Positions 10,350-20,567 are shown, numbered from the stretch's first letter. The stretch: DNA of 64,000 nt from Maribacter huludaoensis (GCF_029350945.1 NZ_JARKMS010000008.1:13524-77523); one strand, 5' to 3'. Notes: generated by a model from the letters alone, not told the origin. Made by a program: numbers and translations.

Positions 10350-13300
10350 CTATTCCTCAAGTCTAATATCCAAACCTAATCCCTTAAGTTCGTGCATTAA
10401 AACGTTGAAAGATTCTGGTAAACCAGGCTCTGGCATTGTCTCTCCTTTTACAATAGATTCATAAGTTTTGGCCCTTCCGATTACATCATCAGACTTAACT
10501 GTTAAAATCTCACGTAATGTGGCAGATGCACCATATGCTTCTAACGCCCAAACTTCCATTTCTCCAAAACGTTGACCACCAAATTGAGCTTTACCACCCA
10601 ACGGTTGTTGCGTAATTAGAGAGTATGGTCCTATTGAACGAGCATGCATTTTATCATCTACCATGTGACCAAGTTTCAACATGTAGATTACACCTACAGT
10701 TGCAGGTTGATCAAAACGCTGGCCAGTTCCACCATCATATAAGTAAGTATGCCCAAATCTAGGAATACCTGCCTCATCAGTATAAGTATTGATTTGATCC
10801 AAAGTAGCACCATCAAAAATTGGTGTTGCGTACTTTCTACCAAGTTTAAGACCTGCCCAACCTAATACAGTTTCATAAATTTGACCAATGTTCATACGCG
10901 AAGGTACACCCAGTGGATTAAGAACTATATCAACAGGAGTTCCATCTTCCAAGAATGGCATATCTTCATGACGTACAATTCTAGATACAATACCTTTGTT
11001 ACCGTGTCTACCTGCCATCTTATCACCAACTTTAAGCTTACGCTTTTTAGCAATATAGACTTTAGCCAACTTCATAATACCAGCTGGTAGTTCATCACCA
11101 ACAGATATTGTAAACTTATCTCTTCTTAAGTTACCTTGTAAATCGTTAAGTTTAATTTTATAGTTATGAAGTAAATCAGCTACTAATGAATTAGTATCAC
11201 TATCGGTTGTCCAACTTCCACCCACTAAGTGAGCAAAATCGTCAACAGAATTTAACATTTTCATGCTATACTTCTTTCCTTTAGGTAATACCTCTTCTCC
11301 TAAATCATTAAGAACACCTTGAGAAGTTTTACCATTGACTATGGTAAATAATTTCTCAACAAGAATATCTTTCAATTCTTGGAATTTTACTTCGTATTCC
11401 AATTCTAATTTAGAAAGTTCCTCTTTATCCTCTGAACGTTTTCTCTTATCCTTTACAGATCTAGAGAACAACTTCTTATCGATTACCACACCTCTTAATG
11501 AAGGTGAAGCTTTCAATGAAGCATCTTTTACATCACCAGCCTTGTCACCAAAAATAGCGCGTAATAATTTTTCTTCTGGAGTTGGATCAGATTCTCCCTT
11601 AGGAGTAATTTTACCAATTAGAATATCACCAGGTTTTACCTCGGCACCAATTCTAATCATACCATTTTCGTCAAGATCTTTTGTAGCCTCTTCTGATACA
11701 TTAGGTATGTCATGTGTTAGCTCTTCAGCACCCAACTTAGTATCCCTTACATCCAAAGAATATTCATCTACATGAATAGAGGTAAAAATATCATCACGTA
11801 CAACTTTTTCAGAAATTACGATCGCATCTTCAAAGTTGTATCCTTTCCATGGCATAAATGCCACTGTCAAGTTTCTACCTAAAGCTAATTCTCCTTTTTC
11901 AGTTGCATAACCTTCACAAAGAACTTGACCTTTTTTAACTCTATCACCAACTTTTACAATTGGTTTCAAGTTAATATTTGTTCCTTGGTTCGTTTTTCTA
12001 AACTTAACCAAGAAATATGTTTTACTATCTTCTTCAAAACTGATCAATCTTTCTTCATCAGTTCTATCGTATTTAATAGTTACTTTTTGAGCATCTACAT
12101 ATTCAATTACACCATCACCTTCAGCATTGATCAATACTCTAGAATCTGAAGCTACTTGACGCTCTAAACCTGTCCCCACAATTGGAGATTGAGGTTTTAA
12201 TAAAGGTACCGCTTGGCGCATCATGTTTGACCCCATCAAAGCCCTGTTCGCATCATCATGTTCCAAGAAAGGAATTAGAGATGCAGATATAGATGCAATT
12301 TGATTAGGAGCAACATCTGTATATTGAATTTCTGATGGATCAACAACCGGAAAATCACCTTCTTCTCTTGCAATAACCTTTTCAGCATCAATAGTACCGT
12401 CTTCTTTCATTGGAATGTTTGCTTGAGCAATCTTCATTCCTTCTTCCTCCTCAGCACTTAAATATGCGAAATTCTTATAGTCAACTACAGAATCCGTAAC
12501 TTTTCTATACGGTGTCTCCAAGAAGCCCATCGGATTTACTTTCGCAAATACGGACAATGAAGAAATCAAACCAATATTTGGACCTTCAGGAGTTTCAATA
12601 GGACATAAACGACCGTAGTGCGTATAGTGAACATCACGTACTTCAAAACCTGCACGTTCTCTAGATAAACCTCCAGGCCCTAGCGCCGACAATCTTCTTT
12701 TGTGCGTAATCTCCGCTAATGGATTCGTTTGATCCATAAACTGAGATAACTGATTTGTACCAAAGAAAGAATTAATAACTGAAGACAATGTCTTAGCGTT
12801 AATCAAATCTATAGGTGTAAACACCTCATTATCACGAACGTTCATACGCTCACGGATCGTTCTCGCCATACGTGCTAGACCAACACCGAACTGAGAAGAC
12901 AATTGCTCACCTACCGTTCTAACACGACGGTTAGATAAGTGATCAATATCATCAATCTCTGCTTTTGAGTTAATTAACTCAATTAAATATTTAATAATAG
13001 TTATGATATCTTCTTTGGTCAAGACCTGCTTGTCCATTCCAATATCCAACTGTAATTTTTTGTTCATTCTATAACGACCAACTTCACCTAAGTTGTAACG
13101 TTGATCCGAGAAGAATAACTTATCTATAATACCACGCGCTGTTTCCTCATCTGGCGGCTCAGCATTACGTAATTGACGATAAATATGTTCAACTGCCTCT
13201 TTTTCAGAGTTCGTTGGATCTTTTTGTAATGTATTATGAATAATAGCATAATCAGACTGTGCATTATTCTCTTTGTGCAAAAGAATAGTTTTAACATCTG

Positions 13301-14159
13301 CATCTATAATTTCAGCTATATGCTCTTTTTCAAGAATAGTATCCCTATCAAGAACGATTTCATTACGTTCTATCGATACAACCTCACCAGTATCCTCATC
13401 AACAAAATCCTCGTGCCAAGTGTTCAATACTCTTGCCGCTAATTTACGGCCAAGTACTTTTTTAAGACCGGCATTAGAAACTTTAACTTCTTCCGATAGG
13501 TCGAAAATCTCTAATATATCCTTATCACGCTCAAAGCCGATAGCTCTAAACAAGGTAGTAACCGGTAATTTTTTCTTTCTATCAATATAAGCATACATAA
13601 CGCCATTTATATCGGTAGCAAATTCTATCCAAGATCCTTTAAAAGGAATTACCCTAGCAGAATATAATTTTGTTCCATTTGCATGGAAAGACTGTCCAAA
13701 GAATACACCAGGAGAACGGTGTAACTGAGAAACAACAACCCTTTCAGCACCATTGATAACAAAAGTACCACTAGGAGTCATGTAAGGAATGGTACCTAAG
13801 TACACATCTTGTACAATTGTTTCGAAATCCTCATGCTCGGGATCGGTACAATATAATTTTAAACGTGCTTTTAAAGGAACGCTATAAGTAAGACCACGCT
13901 CTATACATTCTTGAATAGAATATCTTGGCGGATCTATGAAATAATCCAAAAACTCCAATACGAACTGATTTCTTGTATCAGTAATCGGAAAGTTTTCCAT
14001 GAAGGTGTTATATAGCCCTTCATTACCTCTTTCATCTGATTTAGTCTCTAGTTGAAAAAAGTCTTGGAAAGATTTAATCTGAATATCTAAGAAATCCGGG
14101 TAATCCGGTGTGTTTCTTGCGGAAGCAAAGCTTATTCTTTCAGTATTATTTGTGAACAT
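10350..14159 (-). CDS. rpoB: DNA-directed RNA polymerase subunit beta
   Basis: This is a 1,269-aa catalytic subunit of RNA polymerase. Recognisable regions are the fork/rifampicin region with [24 protein letters not shown] near residue 485, then [13 protein letters not shown], and the C-terminal [18 protein letters not shown]. In the rifampicin cluster the residues seen are those of a sensitive-type enzyme ([14 protein letters not shown]). The gene follows rplL after 132 bp containing a stem-loop and precedes rpoC in the same direction. The start [13 protein letters not shown] is the conserved N-terminus of the phylum. Confidence 0.99.
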   Translation of the reverse strand: MFTNNTERISFASARNTPDYPDFLDIQIKSFQDFFQLETKSDERGNEGLYNTFMENFPITDTRNQFVLEFLDYFIDPPRYSIQECIERGLTYSVPLKARLKLYCTDPEHEDFETIVQDVYLGTIPYMTPSGTFVINGAERVVVSQLHRSPGVFFGQSFHANGTKLYSARVIPFKGSWIEFATDINGVMYAYIDRKKKLPVTTLFRAIGFERDKDILEIFDLSEEVKVSNAGLKKVLGRKLAARVLNTWHEDFVDEDTGEVVSIERNEIVLDRDTILEKEHIAEIIDADVKTILLHKENNAQSDYAIIHNTLQKDPTNSEKEAVEHIYRQLRNAEPPDEETARGIIDKLFFSDQRYNLGEVGRYRMNKKLQLDIGMDKQVLTKEDIITIIKYLIELINSKAEIDDIDHLSNRRVRTVGEQLSSQFGVGLARMARTIRERMNVRDNEVFTPIDLINAKTLSSVINSFFGTNQLSQFMDQTNPLAEITHKRRLSALGPGGLSRERAGFEVRDVHYTHYGRLCPIETPEGPNIGLISSLSVFAKVNPMGFLETPYRKVTDSVVDYKNFAYLSAEEEEGMKIAQANIPMKEDGTIDAEKVIAREEGDFPVVDPSEIQYTDVAPNQIASISASLIPFLEHDDANRALMGSNMMRQAVPLLKPQSPIVGTGLERQVASDSRVLINAEGDGVIEYVDAQKVTIKYDRTDEERLISFEEDSKTYFLVKFRKTNQGTNINLKPIVKVGDRVKKGQVLCEGYATEKGELALGRNLTVAFMPWKGYNFEDAIVISEKVVRDDIFTSIHVDEYSLDVRDTKLGAEELTHDIPNVSEEATKDLDENGMIRIGAEVKPGDILIGKITPKGESDPTPEEKLLRAIFGDKAGDVKDASLKASPSLRGVVIDKKLFSRSVKDKRKRSEDKEELSKLELEYEVKFQELKDILVEKLFTIVNGKTSQGVLNDLGEEVLPKGKKYSMKMLNSVDDFAHLVGGSWTTDSDTNSLVADLLHNYKIKLNDLQGNLRRDKFTISVGDELPAGIMKLAKVYIAKKRKLKVGDKMAGRHGNKGIVSRIVRHEDMPFLEDGTPVDIVLNPLGVPSRMNIGQIYETVLGWAGLKLGRKYATPIFDGATLDQINTYTDEAGIPRFGHTYLYDGGTGQRFDQPATVGVIYMLKLGHMVDDKMHARSIGPYSLITQQPLGGKAQFGGQRFGEMEVWALEAYGASATLREILTVKSDDVIGRAKTYESIVKGETMPEPGLPESFNVLMHELKGLGLDIRLEE

Positions 14160-14230
14160 CTACGGACAGTGTTTTGATCGTGAGTACTAAATGAGTAGTA
14201 TACCTCTTAATATACCTAATTCTATAAAAT

Positions 14231-14269
14231 GGCTTAGGTCTAAACGCAAAAAGCGCAAAGACCTAAACC
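14231..14269 (-). other. Stem-loop between rplL and rpoB
   Basis: On the minus strand GGTTTAGGTCT can pair with AGACCTAAGCC (11 bp with one G-U) around an inner CGC/GCG stem. It lies in the 132-nt rplL-rpoB gap and is followed only by a short A/T stretch, not a proper T-run. It may be an attenuator or RNase processing site that sets the ratio of L7/L12 to polymerase; this is inferred by analogy with the E. coli rplL-rpoB gap. Confidence 0.6.
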
Positions 14270-14291
14270 AAAAGTAATATGGTTGTTGCTA

Positions 14292-14669
14292 TTATTTAAG
14301 CTCAACTTCTGCTCCAGCTTCTTCCAATGATTTTTTGATACCTTCTGCCTCATCTTTAGTAACTGCTTCTTTAACAGCTTTTGGTGCGCTATCAACGATA
14401 TCTTTCGCATCTTTCAAACCTAAACCAGTTAATTCCTTAACCAATTTAACTACTGCTAATTTAGAAGCACCTGCTGCTTTCAATATTACATCGAATTCAG
14501 TTTTCTCGTCTGCTGCTTCACCAGCTTCACCACCACCACCGGCAGCTACTGCTACTGCTGCTGCTGCAGGCTCAATACCGTATTCATCTTTTAATATATC
14601 AGCTAACTCGTTTACTTCTTTAACTGTTAAGTTAACCAATTGTTCTGCGAAATCTTTTAAATCTGCCAT
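14292..14669 (-). CDS. rplL: 50S ribosomal protein L7/L12 (bL12)
   Basis: This 125-aa protein forms the multi-copy stalk of the large subunit that recruits translation factors. The N-terminal dimerisation domain ([23 protein letters not shown]) is followed by a flexible Ala/Gly hinge ([15 protein letters not shown]). The C-terminal factor-binding domain then starts at [21 protein letters not shown] and contains [20 protein letters not shown]. It comes 51 bp after rplJ, whose product anchors it. It is the last ribosomal gene before rpoB. Confidence 0.98.
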   Translation of the reverse strand: MADLKDFAEQLVNLTVKEVNELADILKDEYGIEPAAAAVAVAAGGGGEAGEAADEKTEFDVILKAAGASKLAVVKLVKELTGLGLKDAKDIVDSAPKAVKEAVTKDEAEGIKKSLEEAGAEVELK

Positions 14670-14720
14670 TTTCTATCGTTTAATAAAATTTTTAAAATAT
14701 ACTTAGTTTATTGTGCGTAC

Positions 14721-15236
14721 TTATCTTTCAGATAATGTTTTAAGGATACCAGCGATTTTTCCACCACCAGATTTAAGTCCAGAAATAACATTTTTGGCAG
14801 GAGATTGTAACAATCCAATTATTTCTCCAATCATTTCTTCTTTAGACTTAATGCTAACTAAAGCATCCAAGTTTTCATCACCTATATAAATTGCTTCTTC
14901 TACAAAAGCGCCTTTTAACAAAGGCTTATCTGACTTCTTTCTGAAGTTCTTAATTAATTTTGCAGGAGCATTGGCTACCTCAGAAAACATAAGAGAAGTA
15001 TTTCCCTTAAGTGTTTCAGGTAATTCACCAAACTCTTTTTCAGAAGCTTCCATTGCCTTTGCAAGCAATGTATTCTTAACCACAGCTAGCTTAATATTAG
15101 CCTTGAAACAAGCCCTTCTTAAATCAGAAGTTGTACCTGCATCTAAACCTGAGATATCAGCCACATATATTGTGTTGCTATCTGCCAACTGCGTAGTCAA
15201 ATCTTTTATAACCGTTGCTTTTTCTTCTCTTGTCAT
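14721..15236 (-). CDS. rplJ: 50S ribosomal protein L10 (uL10)
   Basis: This 171-aa stalk-base protein binds 23S rRNA and carries L7/L12 dimers on its C-terminal helix. Family features include the N-terminal MTREEKATVIKDLTTQLADS, the ACFKANIKLAVVKNTLLAKA stretch and the C-terminal Gly-rich segment before GILKTLSER. Only 25 bp separates it from rplA, so a long autoregulatory leader of the E. coli type is not available in this gap; any L10 control would have to use rplA coding sequence. Confidence 0.97.
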   Translation of the reverse strand: MTREEKATVIKDLTTQLADSNTIYVADISGLDAGTTSDLRRACFKANIKLAVVKNTLLAKAMEASEKEFGELPETLKGNTSLMFSEVANAPAKLIKNFRKKSDKPLLKGAFVEEAIYIGDENLDALVSIKSKEEMIGEIIGLLQSPAKNVISGLKSGGGKIAGILKTLSER

Positions 15237-15261
15237 ACTTTTAATTTTTAACTACCAGTTG

Positions 15262-15951
15262 TTAAACTGACTTTGGATCTAATTGCAAACTAGGACTCAT
15301 TGTGCTAGACATGAAAATTGTTTTCATATAAACACCTTTTGCCGCAGTTGGCTTCAACTTATTTAAAGTATCTAACAACTCTTTTGCATTATCCGCTATT
15401 TTATCAGCAGAAAAAGATGCCTTACCTATCGCAGCGTGTACGATACCGGTTTTATCAACTTTAAAATCTATTTTACCTGCCTTAACTTCAGATACAGCTT
15501 TAGCCACATCCATAGTAACAGTTCCAGTTTTTGGATTAGGCATTAAACCTCTTGGCCCTAATACTCGACCTAAAGGACCCAATTTACCCATAACACTTGG
15601 CATTGTGATAATTACATCAACATCTGTCCAACCGCTTTTAATTTTCTCCAAATACTCATCTAAACCAACGAAATCAGCACCAGCTTCCTGAGCCTCTGCT
15701 TCTTTATCTGGTGTTACCAAAGCCAAAACCTTTACATCTTTACCGGTACCGTGAGGTAATGTTACAACACCACGAACCATTTGATTTGCTTTTCTTGGAT
15801 CTACACCCAAACGTACAGCCAAATCTACAGATGCATCAAATTTTGTATTGGTTATCTCTTTAATTAAAGCCGAAGCATCCGAAATAGAGTACAATTTATC
15901 TTTCTCTATCTTGGAATGTGCTTCCTTTTGCTTCTTAGTTAACTTTGCCAT
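15262..15951 (-). CDS. rplA: 50S ribosomal protein L1 (uL1)
   Basis: This 229-aa protein of the L1 stalk assists release of deacylated tRNA and in many bacteria represses its own operon. Signatures are [20 protein letters not shown] near residue 38, TLPHGTGK, and [14 protein letters not shown] near residue 132. It follows rplK by 18 bp in the same operon. Length and sequence are ordinary for the family. Confidence 0.98.
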   Translation of the reverse strand: MAKLTKKQKEAHSKIEKDKLYSISDASALIKEITNTKFDASVDLAVRLGVDPRKANQMVRGVVTLPHGTGKDVKVLALVTPDKEAEAQEAGADFVGLDEYLEKIKSGWTDVDVIITMPSVMGKLGPLGRVLGPRGLMPNPKTGTVTMDVAKAVSEVKAGKIDFKVDKTGIVHAAIGKASFSADKIADNAKELLDTLNKLKPTAAKGVYMKTIFMSSTMSPSLQLDPKSV

Positions 15952-15969
15952 TTAATTACTTTTAAGATT

Positions 15970-16407
15970 TTAAAAAGGTTTTTTTCCTGCAACCTTCATA
16001 CCCATAGAACGTGCAGTACCCGCTATCATACTCATAGCAGATTCTACTGTAAATGCGTTAAGGTCAACCATTTTATCTTCGGCTATTGCCTTGATTTGGT
16101 CCCAGGTAACACTACCTAATTTTACTCTGTTAGGTTCGCCAGATCCTTTTTTAATCTTAGCCGCTTCCAATAGCTGAATTGCCGCCGGTGGAGTTTTTAC
16201 AACGAAGTCAAACGACTTATCCTTGTAAACGGTGATAACAACTGGTAATACTTTACCTGGTTTATCCTGTGTACGAGCATTAAACTGTTTACAGAATTCC
16301 ATAATGTTAACACCAGCAGCTCCTAAGGCAGGTCCAACCGGTGGCGATGGATTCGCTGCACCTCCCTTAACTTGTAGTTTAACTACTTTACCTATTTCTT
16401 TTGCCAT
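15970..16407 (-). CDS. rplK: 50S ribosomal protein L11 (uL11)
   Basis: This 145-aa protein of the GTPase-associated centre contacts elongation and release factors. The N-terminal proline-rich switch [20 protein letters not shown] is conserved, and the C-terminal rRNA-binding domain contains [21 protein letters not shown] and ends [13 protein letters not shown]. It is the first ribosomal protein gene after nusG in the operon, 79 bp downstream of it. Confidence 0.98.
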   Translation of the reverse strand: MAKEIGKVVKLQVKGGAANPSPPVGPALGAAGVNIMEFCKQFNARTQDKPGKVLPVVITVYKDKSFDFVVKTPPAAIQLLEAAKIKKGSGEPNRVKLGSVTWDQIKAIAEDKMVDLNAFTVESAMSMIAGTARSMGMKVAGKKPF

Positions 16408-16486
16408 TGTTTAAAATTAAATTGAAAGTGTGTTTACGGAAGCAACACTACTTTAATTATATGTATGTAACACTTACTTTAAATAC

Positions 16487-17038
16487 TTATATTTTTTCTA
16501 CTTGCATGTAACTAAGCTCAAGCGGTGTTTTTCTGCCGAAAATTTTAACCATAACCTCTAGCTTTCGTTTTTCTTCATTTATTTTCTCCACAGTACCATT
16601 GAAACCATTAAATGGACCATCAATTACTTTTACCGTCTCGCCAAAAACAAATGGGATTGCAACACTATCTGTATTCACTGTCAACTCGTCTACCTTTCCA
16701 AGCATTCTATTGACCTCATTTTTCCTTAAAGGGACCGGATCACCGCCTTTAGTCTCACCCAAAAAGCCAATTACATTAGTAATAGATCTTATAATATGAA
16801 CCATTTCACCACCTAAATTGGCTTTGATCATAATATACCCAGGAAAATAAACTCTTTCTTTATTTATTTTCTTACCATTTCTAATTTGAACGACCTTTTC
16901 AGTAGGGACAAGAACATCTTCCAAATAGTCGGAAAAACCATGACGTTCTACTTCGCTTTCAATGTATCCCTTGATTTTATTCTCCTGACCACTTACAGCT
17001 CTAACAACGTACCACTTTTTATCCAATACCTCTGACAT
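16487..17038 (-). CDS. nusG: Transcription termination/antitermination protein NusG
   Basis: This 183-aa elongation factor binds RNA polymerase through its NGN domain and links it to ribosomes or Rho through its KOW domain. The NGN domain starts KKWYVVRAVSGQENKIKGYIE, with VYFPGYIMIKANL near residue 63; the KOW motif is VKVIDGPFNGFNGTVEKINEEK near residue 135. It follows secE by 7 bp and precedes rplK. Its length is standard and I see nothing unusual. Confidence 0.97.
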   Translation of the reverse strand: MSEVLDKKWYVVRAVSGQENKIKGYIESEVERHGFSDYLEDVLVPTEKVVQIRNGKKINKERVYFPGYIMIKANLGGEMVHIIRSITNVIGFLGETKGGDPVPLRKNEVNRMLGKVDELTVNTDSVAIPFVFGETVKVIDGPFNGFNGTVEKINEEKRKLEVMVKIFGRKTPLELSYMQVEKI

Positions 17039-17045
17039 AGTCCTA

Positions 17046-17234
17046 TTAGTTTAATACGAAGTTGAAATAAGATTTAATCACTTTACTAAAGACCGTATCT
17101 ACCCCCCAAGTCGCCAAAGCAAAAAGGATTGAAAACACAGCTACAACAACCATCAAATTAGATGATTCTGCACGTGATGGAAGAGTAACATTATTCCTCA
17201 ACTCTTCAACGGATTCTTTTATATATGTGAACAT
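17046..17234 (-). CDS. secE: Preprotein translocase subunit SecE
   Basis: This 62-aa single-pass membrane subunit of the SecYEG channel is of the short type. The amphipathic segment YIKESVEELRNNVTLPSRAES carries the family's conserved W/LP pattern (here VTLP), followed by one transmembrane helix (NLMVVVAVFSILFALATWGVDTVF). Its position between tRNA-Trp/tuf and nusG is the conserved one. Both size and context support the call. Confidence 0.95.
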   Translation of the reverse strand: MFTYIKESVEELRNNVTLPSRAESSNLMVVVAVFSILFALATWGVDTVFSKVIKSYFNFVLN

Positions 17235-17289
17235 TTAAATTCTTTTTACAATTTCAATAAATAGGATACCTCTATTCCAAATTCTATTG

Positions 17290-17365
17290 TGGCACGGGAG
17301 GAGAGACTCGAACTCCCGACACCTGGTTTTGGAGACCAGTGCTCTACCAACTGAGCTACACCCGT
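17290..17365 (-). tRNA. tRNA-Trp (CCA)
   Basis: This is a 76-nt cloverleaf with anticodon CCA in the loop TCTCCAAAA and T-loop GTTCGAGTC. Its 3' CCA is encoded (17290-17292), unlike the four other tRNAs of the cluster. The acceptor stem ACGGGTG/CTCCCGT has a T-T mismatch at pair 6-67. It lies between tuf and secE. Confidence 0.97.
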
Positions 17366-17411
17366 ATAAATGATGATTTTACAATCACCTATTCTATTAT
17401 TTGCATGTAAA

Positions 17412-17435
17412 GGTGTCCTGCTCAAGCGGGACACC
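17412..17435 (-). other. Stem-loop between tuf and tRNA-Trp
   Basis: GGTGTCC pairs with GGACACC (7 bp, 10-nt loop), followed on the minus strand by only TTT. It is a weak terminator or, more likely, an RNA processing or 3'-end protecting structure for tuf mRNA just before the tRNA. Confidence 0.5.
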
Positions 17436-17465
17436 CTTATATACAATACTTATTCTAGATTGAAA

Positions 17466-18653
17466 TTAATCTATAATCTTAGTTACCTGACCAGCACCAA
17501 CTGTTCTACCACCTTCACGGATAGCGAAACGTAAACCTACGCTCAATGCGATTGGCTGAATCAATTCAACTGTAATCGTTAAGTTATCACCAGGCATAAC
17601 CATTTCAACTCCTGAAGGAAGTGCAATGTTACCTGTTACATCCGTTGTTCTTACGTAGAACTGTGGACGGTAGTTATTATGGAACGGTGTATGACGACCA
17701 CCTTCTTCTTTTTTCAACACATAAACCTCAGCCTCAAACTTAGCATGTGGCTTAACGGAACCTGGCTTACAGATTACCATACCACGGCTAATTTGTGATT
17801 TCTCAATACCTCTCAACAAGATACCTACGTTATCACCAGCTTCACCTCTATCCAATATCTTACGGAACATTTCAACCCCTGTAATAGTAGAGTTCAATTT
17901 TTCAGCACCCATACCAATGATCTCAACAGGATCTCCAGTGTTGGCAATACCAGTTTCTATACGACCTGTAGCAACAGTACCACGACCAGTAATAGTGAAT
18001 ACATCTTCAACAGGCATCAAGAAATCCTTATCAACATCTCTTTTAGGAAGCTCGATCCAATCATCAACAGCAGCCATCAATTCCATAACAGTATCAACCC
18101 ACTTTTGCTCACCGTTCAATGCACCTAATGCAGAACCAGCAATTACAGGCCCGTTATCTCCATCATACTCATAAAAAGAAAGTAATTCTCTTACTTCCAT
18201 TTCAACTAGCTCGATCAACTCCTCATCATCAACCATATCCACCTTGTTCATGAATACAACGATTCTTGGAATACCAACCTGACGACCTAAAAGGATATGC
18301 TCACGTGTTTGTGGCATAGGACCATCCGTAGCAGCAACAACTAATATAGCACCATCCATTTGAGCAGCACCAGTAACCATGTTCTTCACATAATCCGCGT
18401 GACCAGGACAGTCAACGTGTGCATAGTGACGATTAGCTGTAGAATACTCTACGTGAGAAGTGTTAATTGTAATACCTCTTTCTTTTTCCTCAGGAGCGTT
18501 ATCGATAGAATCGAAACTTCTCAATTCAGAAAGACCTGCATTTGCCAAAACAGTAGTAATAGCAGCAGTCAATGTAGTTTTACCGTGATCCACGTGTCCA
18601 ATAGTACCTATATTTAAGTGCGGTTTGGAACGATCGAAAGTTTCCTTTGCCAT
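17466..18653 (-). CDS. tuf: Elongation factor Tu
   Basis: This 395-aa GTPase delivers aminoacyl-tRNA to the ribosome. G1 is [14 protein letters not shown] near residue 18, the switch I region is [13 protein letters not shown]3 is [12 protein letters not shown] and G4 is [11 protein letters not shown]. Domains 2 and 3 follow, with [13 protein letters not shown] and the C-terminal [15 protein letters not shown]. The gene sits between the Thr/Tyr/Gly/Thr tRNAs and tRNA-Trp-secE, the same context as E. coli tufB. It is the only tuf in this window. Confidence 0.99.
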   Translation of the reverse strand: MAKETFDRSKPHLNIGTIGHVDHGKTTLTAAITTVLANAGLSELRSFDSIDNAPEEKERGITINTSHVEYSTANRHYAHVDCPGHADYVKNMVTGAAQMDGAILVVAATDGPMPQTREHILLGRQVGIPRIVVFMNKVDMVDDEELIELVEMEVRELLSFYEYDGDNGPVIAGSALGALNGEQKWVDTVMELMAAVDDWIELPKRDVDKDFLMPVEDVFTITGRGTVATGRIETGIANTGDPVEIIGMGAEKLNSTITGVEMFRKILDRGEAGDNVGILLRGIEKSQISRGMVICKPGSVKPHAKFEAEVYVLKKEEGGRHTPFHNNYRPQFYVRTTDVTGNIALPSGVEMVMPGDNLTITVELIQPIALSVGLRFAIREGGRTVGAGQVTKIID

Positions 18654-18708
18654 GTTTAATGTATTTTATTCTTAGTTTATATTAGTGTACAAATTTATAC
18701 CTTAATTG

Positions 18709-18780
18709 AGCCAATGACGAGAATTGAACTCGTGACCTCTTCCTTACCAAGGAAACGCTCTACCCCTGAGCTACACCGGC
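18709..18780 (-). tRNA. tRNA-Thr (GGU)
   Basis: This 72-nt cloverleaf has anticodon GGT in the loop CTTGGTAA, acceptor GCCGGTG/CATTGGC with G-U pairs, and T-loop AGTTCAATT. The CCA is not encoded. It is the last tRNA before tuf. Confidence 0.95.
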
Positions 18781-18810
18781 GTAAAGTGTCGAACCCACCC
18801 AAAAGATAGA

Positions 18811-18834
18811 TTCCTGCCTTCGCAGGATGACATT
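18811..18834. repeat. Short palindromic (REP-like) element in the tRNA spacer
   Basis: TCCTGCcttcGCAGGA is a 6-bp inverted repeat flanked by ATT and TGACATT, in the tRNA-Gly/tRNA-Thr spacer. It resembles the short palindromic repeats dispersed through many genomes; the related element at 49123-49141 has a different core. Copy number cannot be judged here. Confidence 0.5.
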
Positions 18835-18851
18835 ACTGTCAAAATTTATAG

Positions 18852-18924
18852 AGCGGGAGACCGGGTTCGAACCGGCGACATTCAGCTTGGAAGGCTGACG
18901 CTCTACCAACTGAGCTACTCCCGC
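18852..18924 (-). tRNA. tRNA-Gly (UCC)
   Basis: This 73-nt cloverleaf has a perfect acceptor stem GCGGGAG/CTCCCGC, anticodon TCC in the loop CTTCCAA and T-loop GTTCGAACC. The CCA is not encoded. Confidence 0.97.
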
Positions 18925-18971
18925 TTATAATATTACAATATTTCAATAAAAATTCCTTAAAAAAAGTTTAG

Positions 18972-19053
<82 letters not shown>

Positions 19054-19080
19054 TCAAACTAATATTTTAAAGAACTTAAG

Positions 19081-19154
19081 AGCCGATGGAGGGACTCGAA
19101 CCCACGACCTGCTGATTACAAATCAGCTGCTCTAGCCAGCTGAGCTACATCGGC
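19081..19154 (-). tRNA. tRNA-Thr (UGU)
   Basis: This 74-nt cloverleaf has acceptor GCCGATG/CATCGGC, anticodon TGT in the loop TTTGTAA and T-loop GTTCGAGTC. The CCA is not encoded. It is the first gene of the tRNA-tuf-ribosomal-rpo run. Confidence 0.97.
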
Positions 19155-19178
19155 TTATTTTACAACTTTTTCTGTCAT

Positions 19179-19204
19179 AAAAAAGCCCGCTATTTCTAAC
19201 GGAC
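19179..19204 (-). terminator. Terminator hairpin of hpf, at the start of the tRNA transcript
   Basis: On the minus strand GTCCGTTA-GAAA-TAGCGGGC forms an 8-bp stem with two G-U pairs and is followed by six T residues. It stands 54 bp after the hpf stop, but also immediately downstream of the promoter at 19207-19237. Confidence 0.75.
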
Positions 19205-19206
19205 TG

Positions 19207-19237
19207 CAAATGTATAGTATTTTTTGTTTATTCAAAA
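19207..19237 (-). promoter_or_regulatory. Promoter of the tRNA-tuf-secE-nusG operon
   Basis: Minus strand: TTTTG (19233-19237), 18 bp, then TACATTTG (19207-19214), matching the Bacteroidota TTG-N19-TAnnTTTG pattern. Transcription should begin near 19200-19203, inside the hairpin just described. Confidence 0.75.
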
Positions 19238-19257
19238 CAAATTTTAAAAAATTTTTA

Positions 19258-19560
19258 TCAAGCTTGTAATCTTATTTTTTCTTTTTGCTTTATTAGTCTG
19301 CGTTCCAGAGAACTACAGGCAGAGTCTACAGCCTCTTCAAAAGATTTACATTGCTTTTTTACTACAAATTTATCTTTAGGAACAGAAATTTTAATTTCCA
19401 CTATCTTATTCTCCTTTGCACTGGTATTCTCAACTTTCATATAAACATCTGAGCTAATTACCTTAGAATAAAAGGTTTCCACTTTATCAAGTCTATTTTG
19501 AAGAAAATTGATCAACTTTTGGTCTGCATTAAAATTTACCGATTGCGCATTTACTTTCAT
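19258..19560 (-). CDS. hpf: Ribosome hibernation promotion factor, short form (HPF/YfiA family)
   Basis: This 100-aa protein binds the 30S decoding region in stationary phase and inactivates ribosomes. It shows the family pattern VNFNADQKLINFLQNRLDKVETF, then alternating strands (VYMKVEN, VEIKISVPKDKFVVKKQCKSF) and a basic C-terminal helix with LERRLIKQKEKIRLQA. It lacks the extra C-terminal dimerisation domain of long HPF. It lies 45 bp after xerC and probably shares its transcript. The 30S-binding role is family knowledge. Confidence 0.88.
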   Translation of the reverse strand: MKVNAQSVNFNADQKLINFLQNRLDKVETFYSKVISSDVYMKVENTSAKENKIVEIKISVPKDKFVVKKQCKSFEEAVDSACSSLERRLIKQKEKIRLQA

Positions 19561-19605
19561 AGTCAGAAATTTTATGGCCTAATGAGATTTAGCCAGATTA
19601 AACAT

Positions 19606-20499
19606 TTATTTTTTATTTCCCCGCGGATGGGCTTTAGCATGCACTTTCTTTAACTCGGCAATACTATTATGCGTATAAACTTGAGTAGAAGCCAAACTAG
19701 AATGACCCAACAACTCTTTTACCGCATTTAAATCTGCACCTTTGTTTAAAAGATGAGTAGCAAAGGTGTGCCTAAGAATATGCGGACTAGTCTTCACCTT
19801 TGAGGAAACCTCTCTAAAATACTTTTTTATTAATCTATAAACAAGTGTTTCATACATTTTATTGCCTGATTTAGTTAAGAACATAGTTTCAACATCTACC
19901 ACTTCATTAAGGTGTGAGCGAACTTCTAAATACTCCTTAAACTTATCTCTAGTCTCCGTAAACATAGGAATTAGCCTTTCTTTATTTCGTTTGCCCAAAA
20001 CCTTAATGGTCATTGTTTCAAAATCAACATCTGATACCTTTAACGTAATAACCTCTGCCCTACGCATACCCGTAACATACAACACATGAATTAACAGCTC
20101 ATCTCTTTTACCTTCAAAATCTTCTTTATAATCTATTTGAGACAGAACATTTTTCATCTCAATTTCAGAAAAAGGAATTCCCACTTTTTTCGCAGTCTTC
20201 AATGCCTTGTGCTTATTTAAAGGATTAACATCTGTCACCCCTATTTTCTGAAGAAATTTGAAATATGCTTTTAACGATGCTATTTTTCTATTGATAGACC
20301 TATTATTGATTTTATTTTCCGATAAATCAACTATCCAGAAACGAACAATATTGTATTCTACAGTATCAATATCCCCTACATCATAATTAGACAAGCAAAA
20401 TCTGCCAAATTCAAGTATATCGTTCTCATACGCTTTAATGGTATGTAAAGAATAATTTTTCTCTAACGAGAGATAAGAAATAAATTCGCTTAAATACAT
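19606..20499 (-). CDS. xerC: Tyrosine recombinase XerC/XerD
   Basis: This 297-aa site-specific recombinase resolves chromosome dimers at dif. The N-terminal SAM-like core-binding domain (FISYLSLEKNYSLHTIKAYENDI) is followed by the catalytic domain. Catalytic residues seen are Arg in YVTGMRRAEVI, the HILRHTFATHLL box (H-x-x-R), the His of LLGHSSLAST and the Tyr of QVYTHNS. The housekeeping neighbours hpf and rpsU, with no attachment sites or phage genes, argue for Xer rather than an integron or phage integrase. Whether it is XerC or XerD cannot be settled from this window. Confidence 0.9.
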   Translation of the reverse strand: MYLSEFISYLSLEKNYSLHTIKAYENDILEFGRFCLSNYDVGDIDTVEYNIVRFWIVDLSENKINNRSINRKIASLKAYFKFLQKIGVTDVNPLNKHKALKTAKKVGIPFSEIEMKNVLSQIDYKEDFEGKRDELLIHVLYVTGMRRAEVITLKVSDVDFETMTIKVLGKRNKERLIPMFTETRDKFKEYLEVRSHLNEVVDVETMFLTKSGNKMYETLVYRLIKKYFREVSSKVKTSPHILRHTFATHLLNKGADLNAVKELLGHSSLASTQVYTHNSIAELKKVHAKAHPRGNKK

Positions 20500-20541
20500 T
20501 ACCTAAAGGTATTAAAGTTTAGAGTCTGTCAAAATTTGAGC

Positions 20542-20567
20542 AAAAAAAATCCCGCAAATTGCGGGAT
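20542..20567 (-). terminator. Terminator downstream of rpsU
   Basis: On the minus strand ATCCCGC-AATTT-GCGGGAT is followed by a run of eight T residues. It lies 20 bp after the rpsU stop. Confidence 0.92.

Noticed and set aside
14268..14280. TACTTTTG on the minus strand as an internal promoter for rpoB
   Set aside because: It fits the -7 box but no TTG lies near the proper distance, and it overlaps the stem-loop; kept only as a possibility.
14335..14706. Plus-strand ORF of 123 codons opposite rplL
   Set aside because: Ala/Ser-rich shadow of the rplL hinge; rplL is certain and there is no start signal.
17246..17446. Minus-strand ORF of 66 codons containing GVAQLVEHWSPKPGVGSSSLSS
   Set aside because: It is the translation of tRNA-Trp and its flanks, a well-known false protein arising from tRNA genes.
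19606..20499. Tyrosine recombinase as a sign of an integrated mobile element
   Set aside because: No attachment-site duplication, no phage or plasmid genes, and conserved housekeeping neighbours point to chromosomal Xer.
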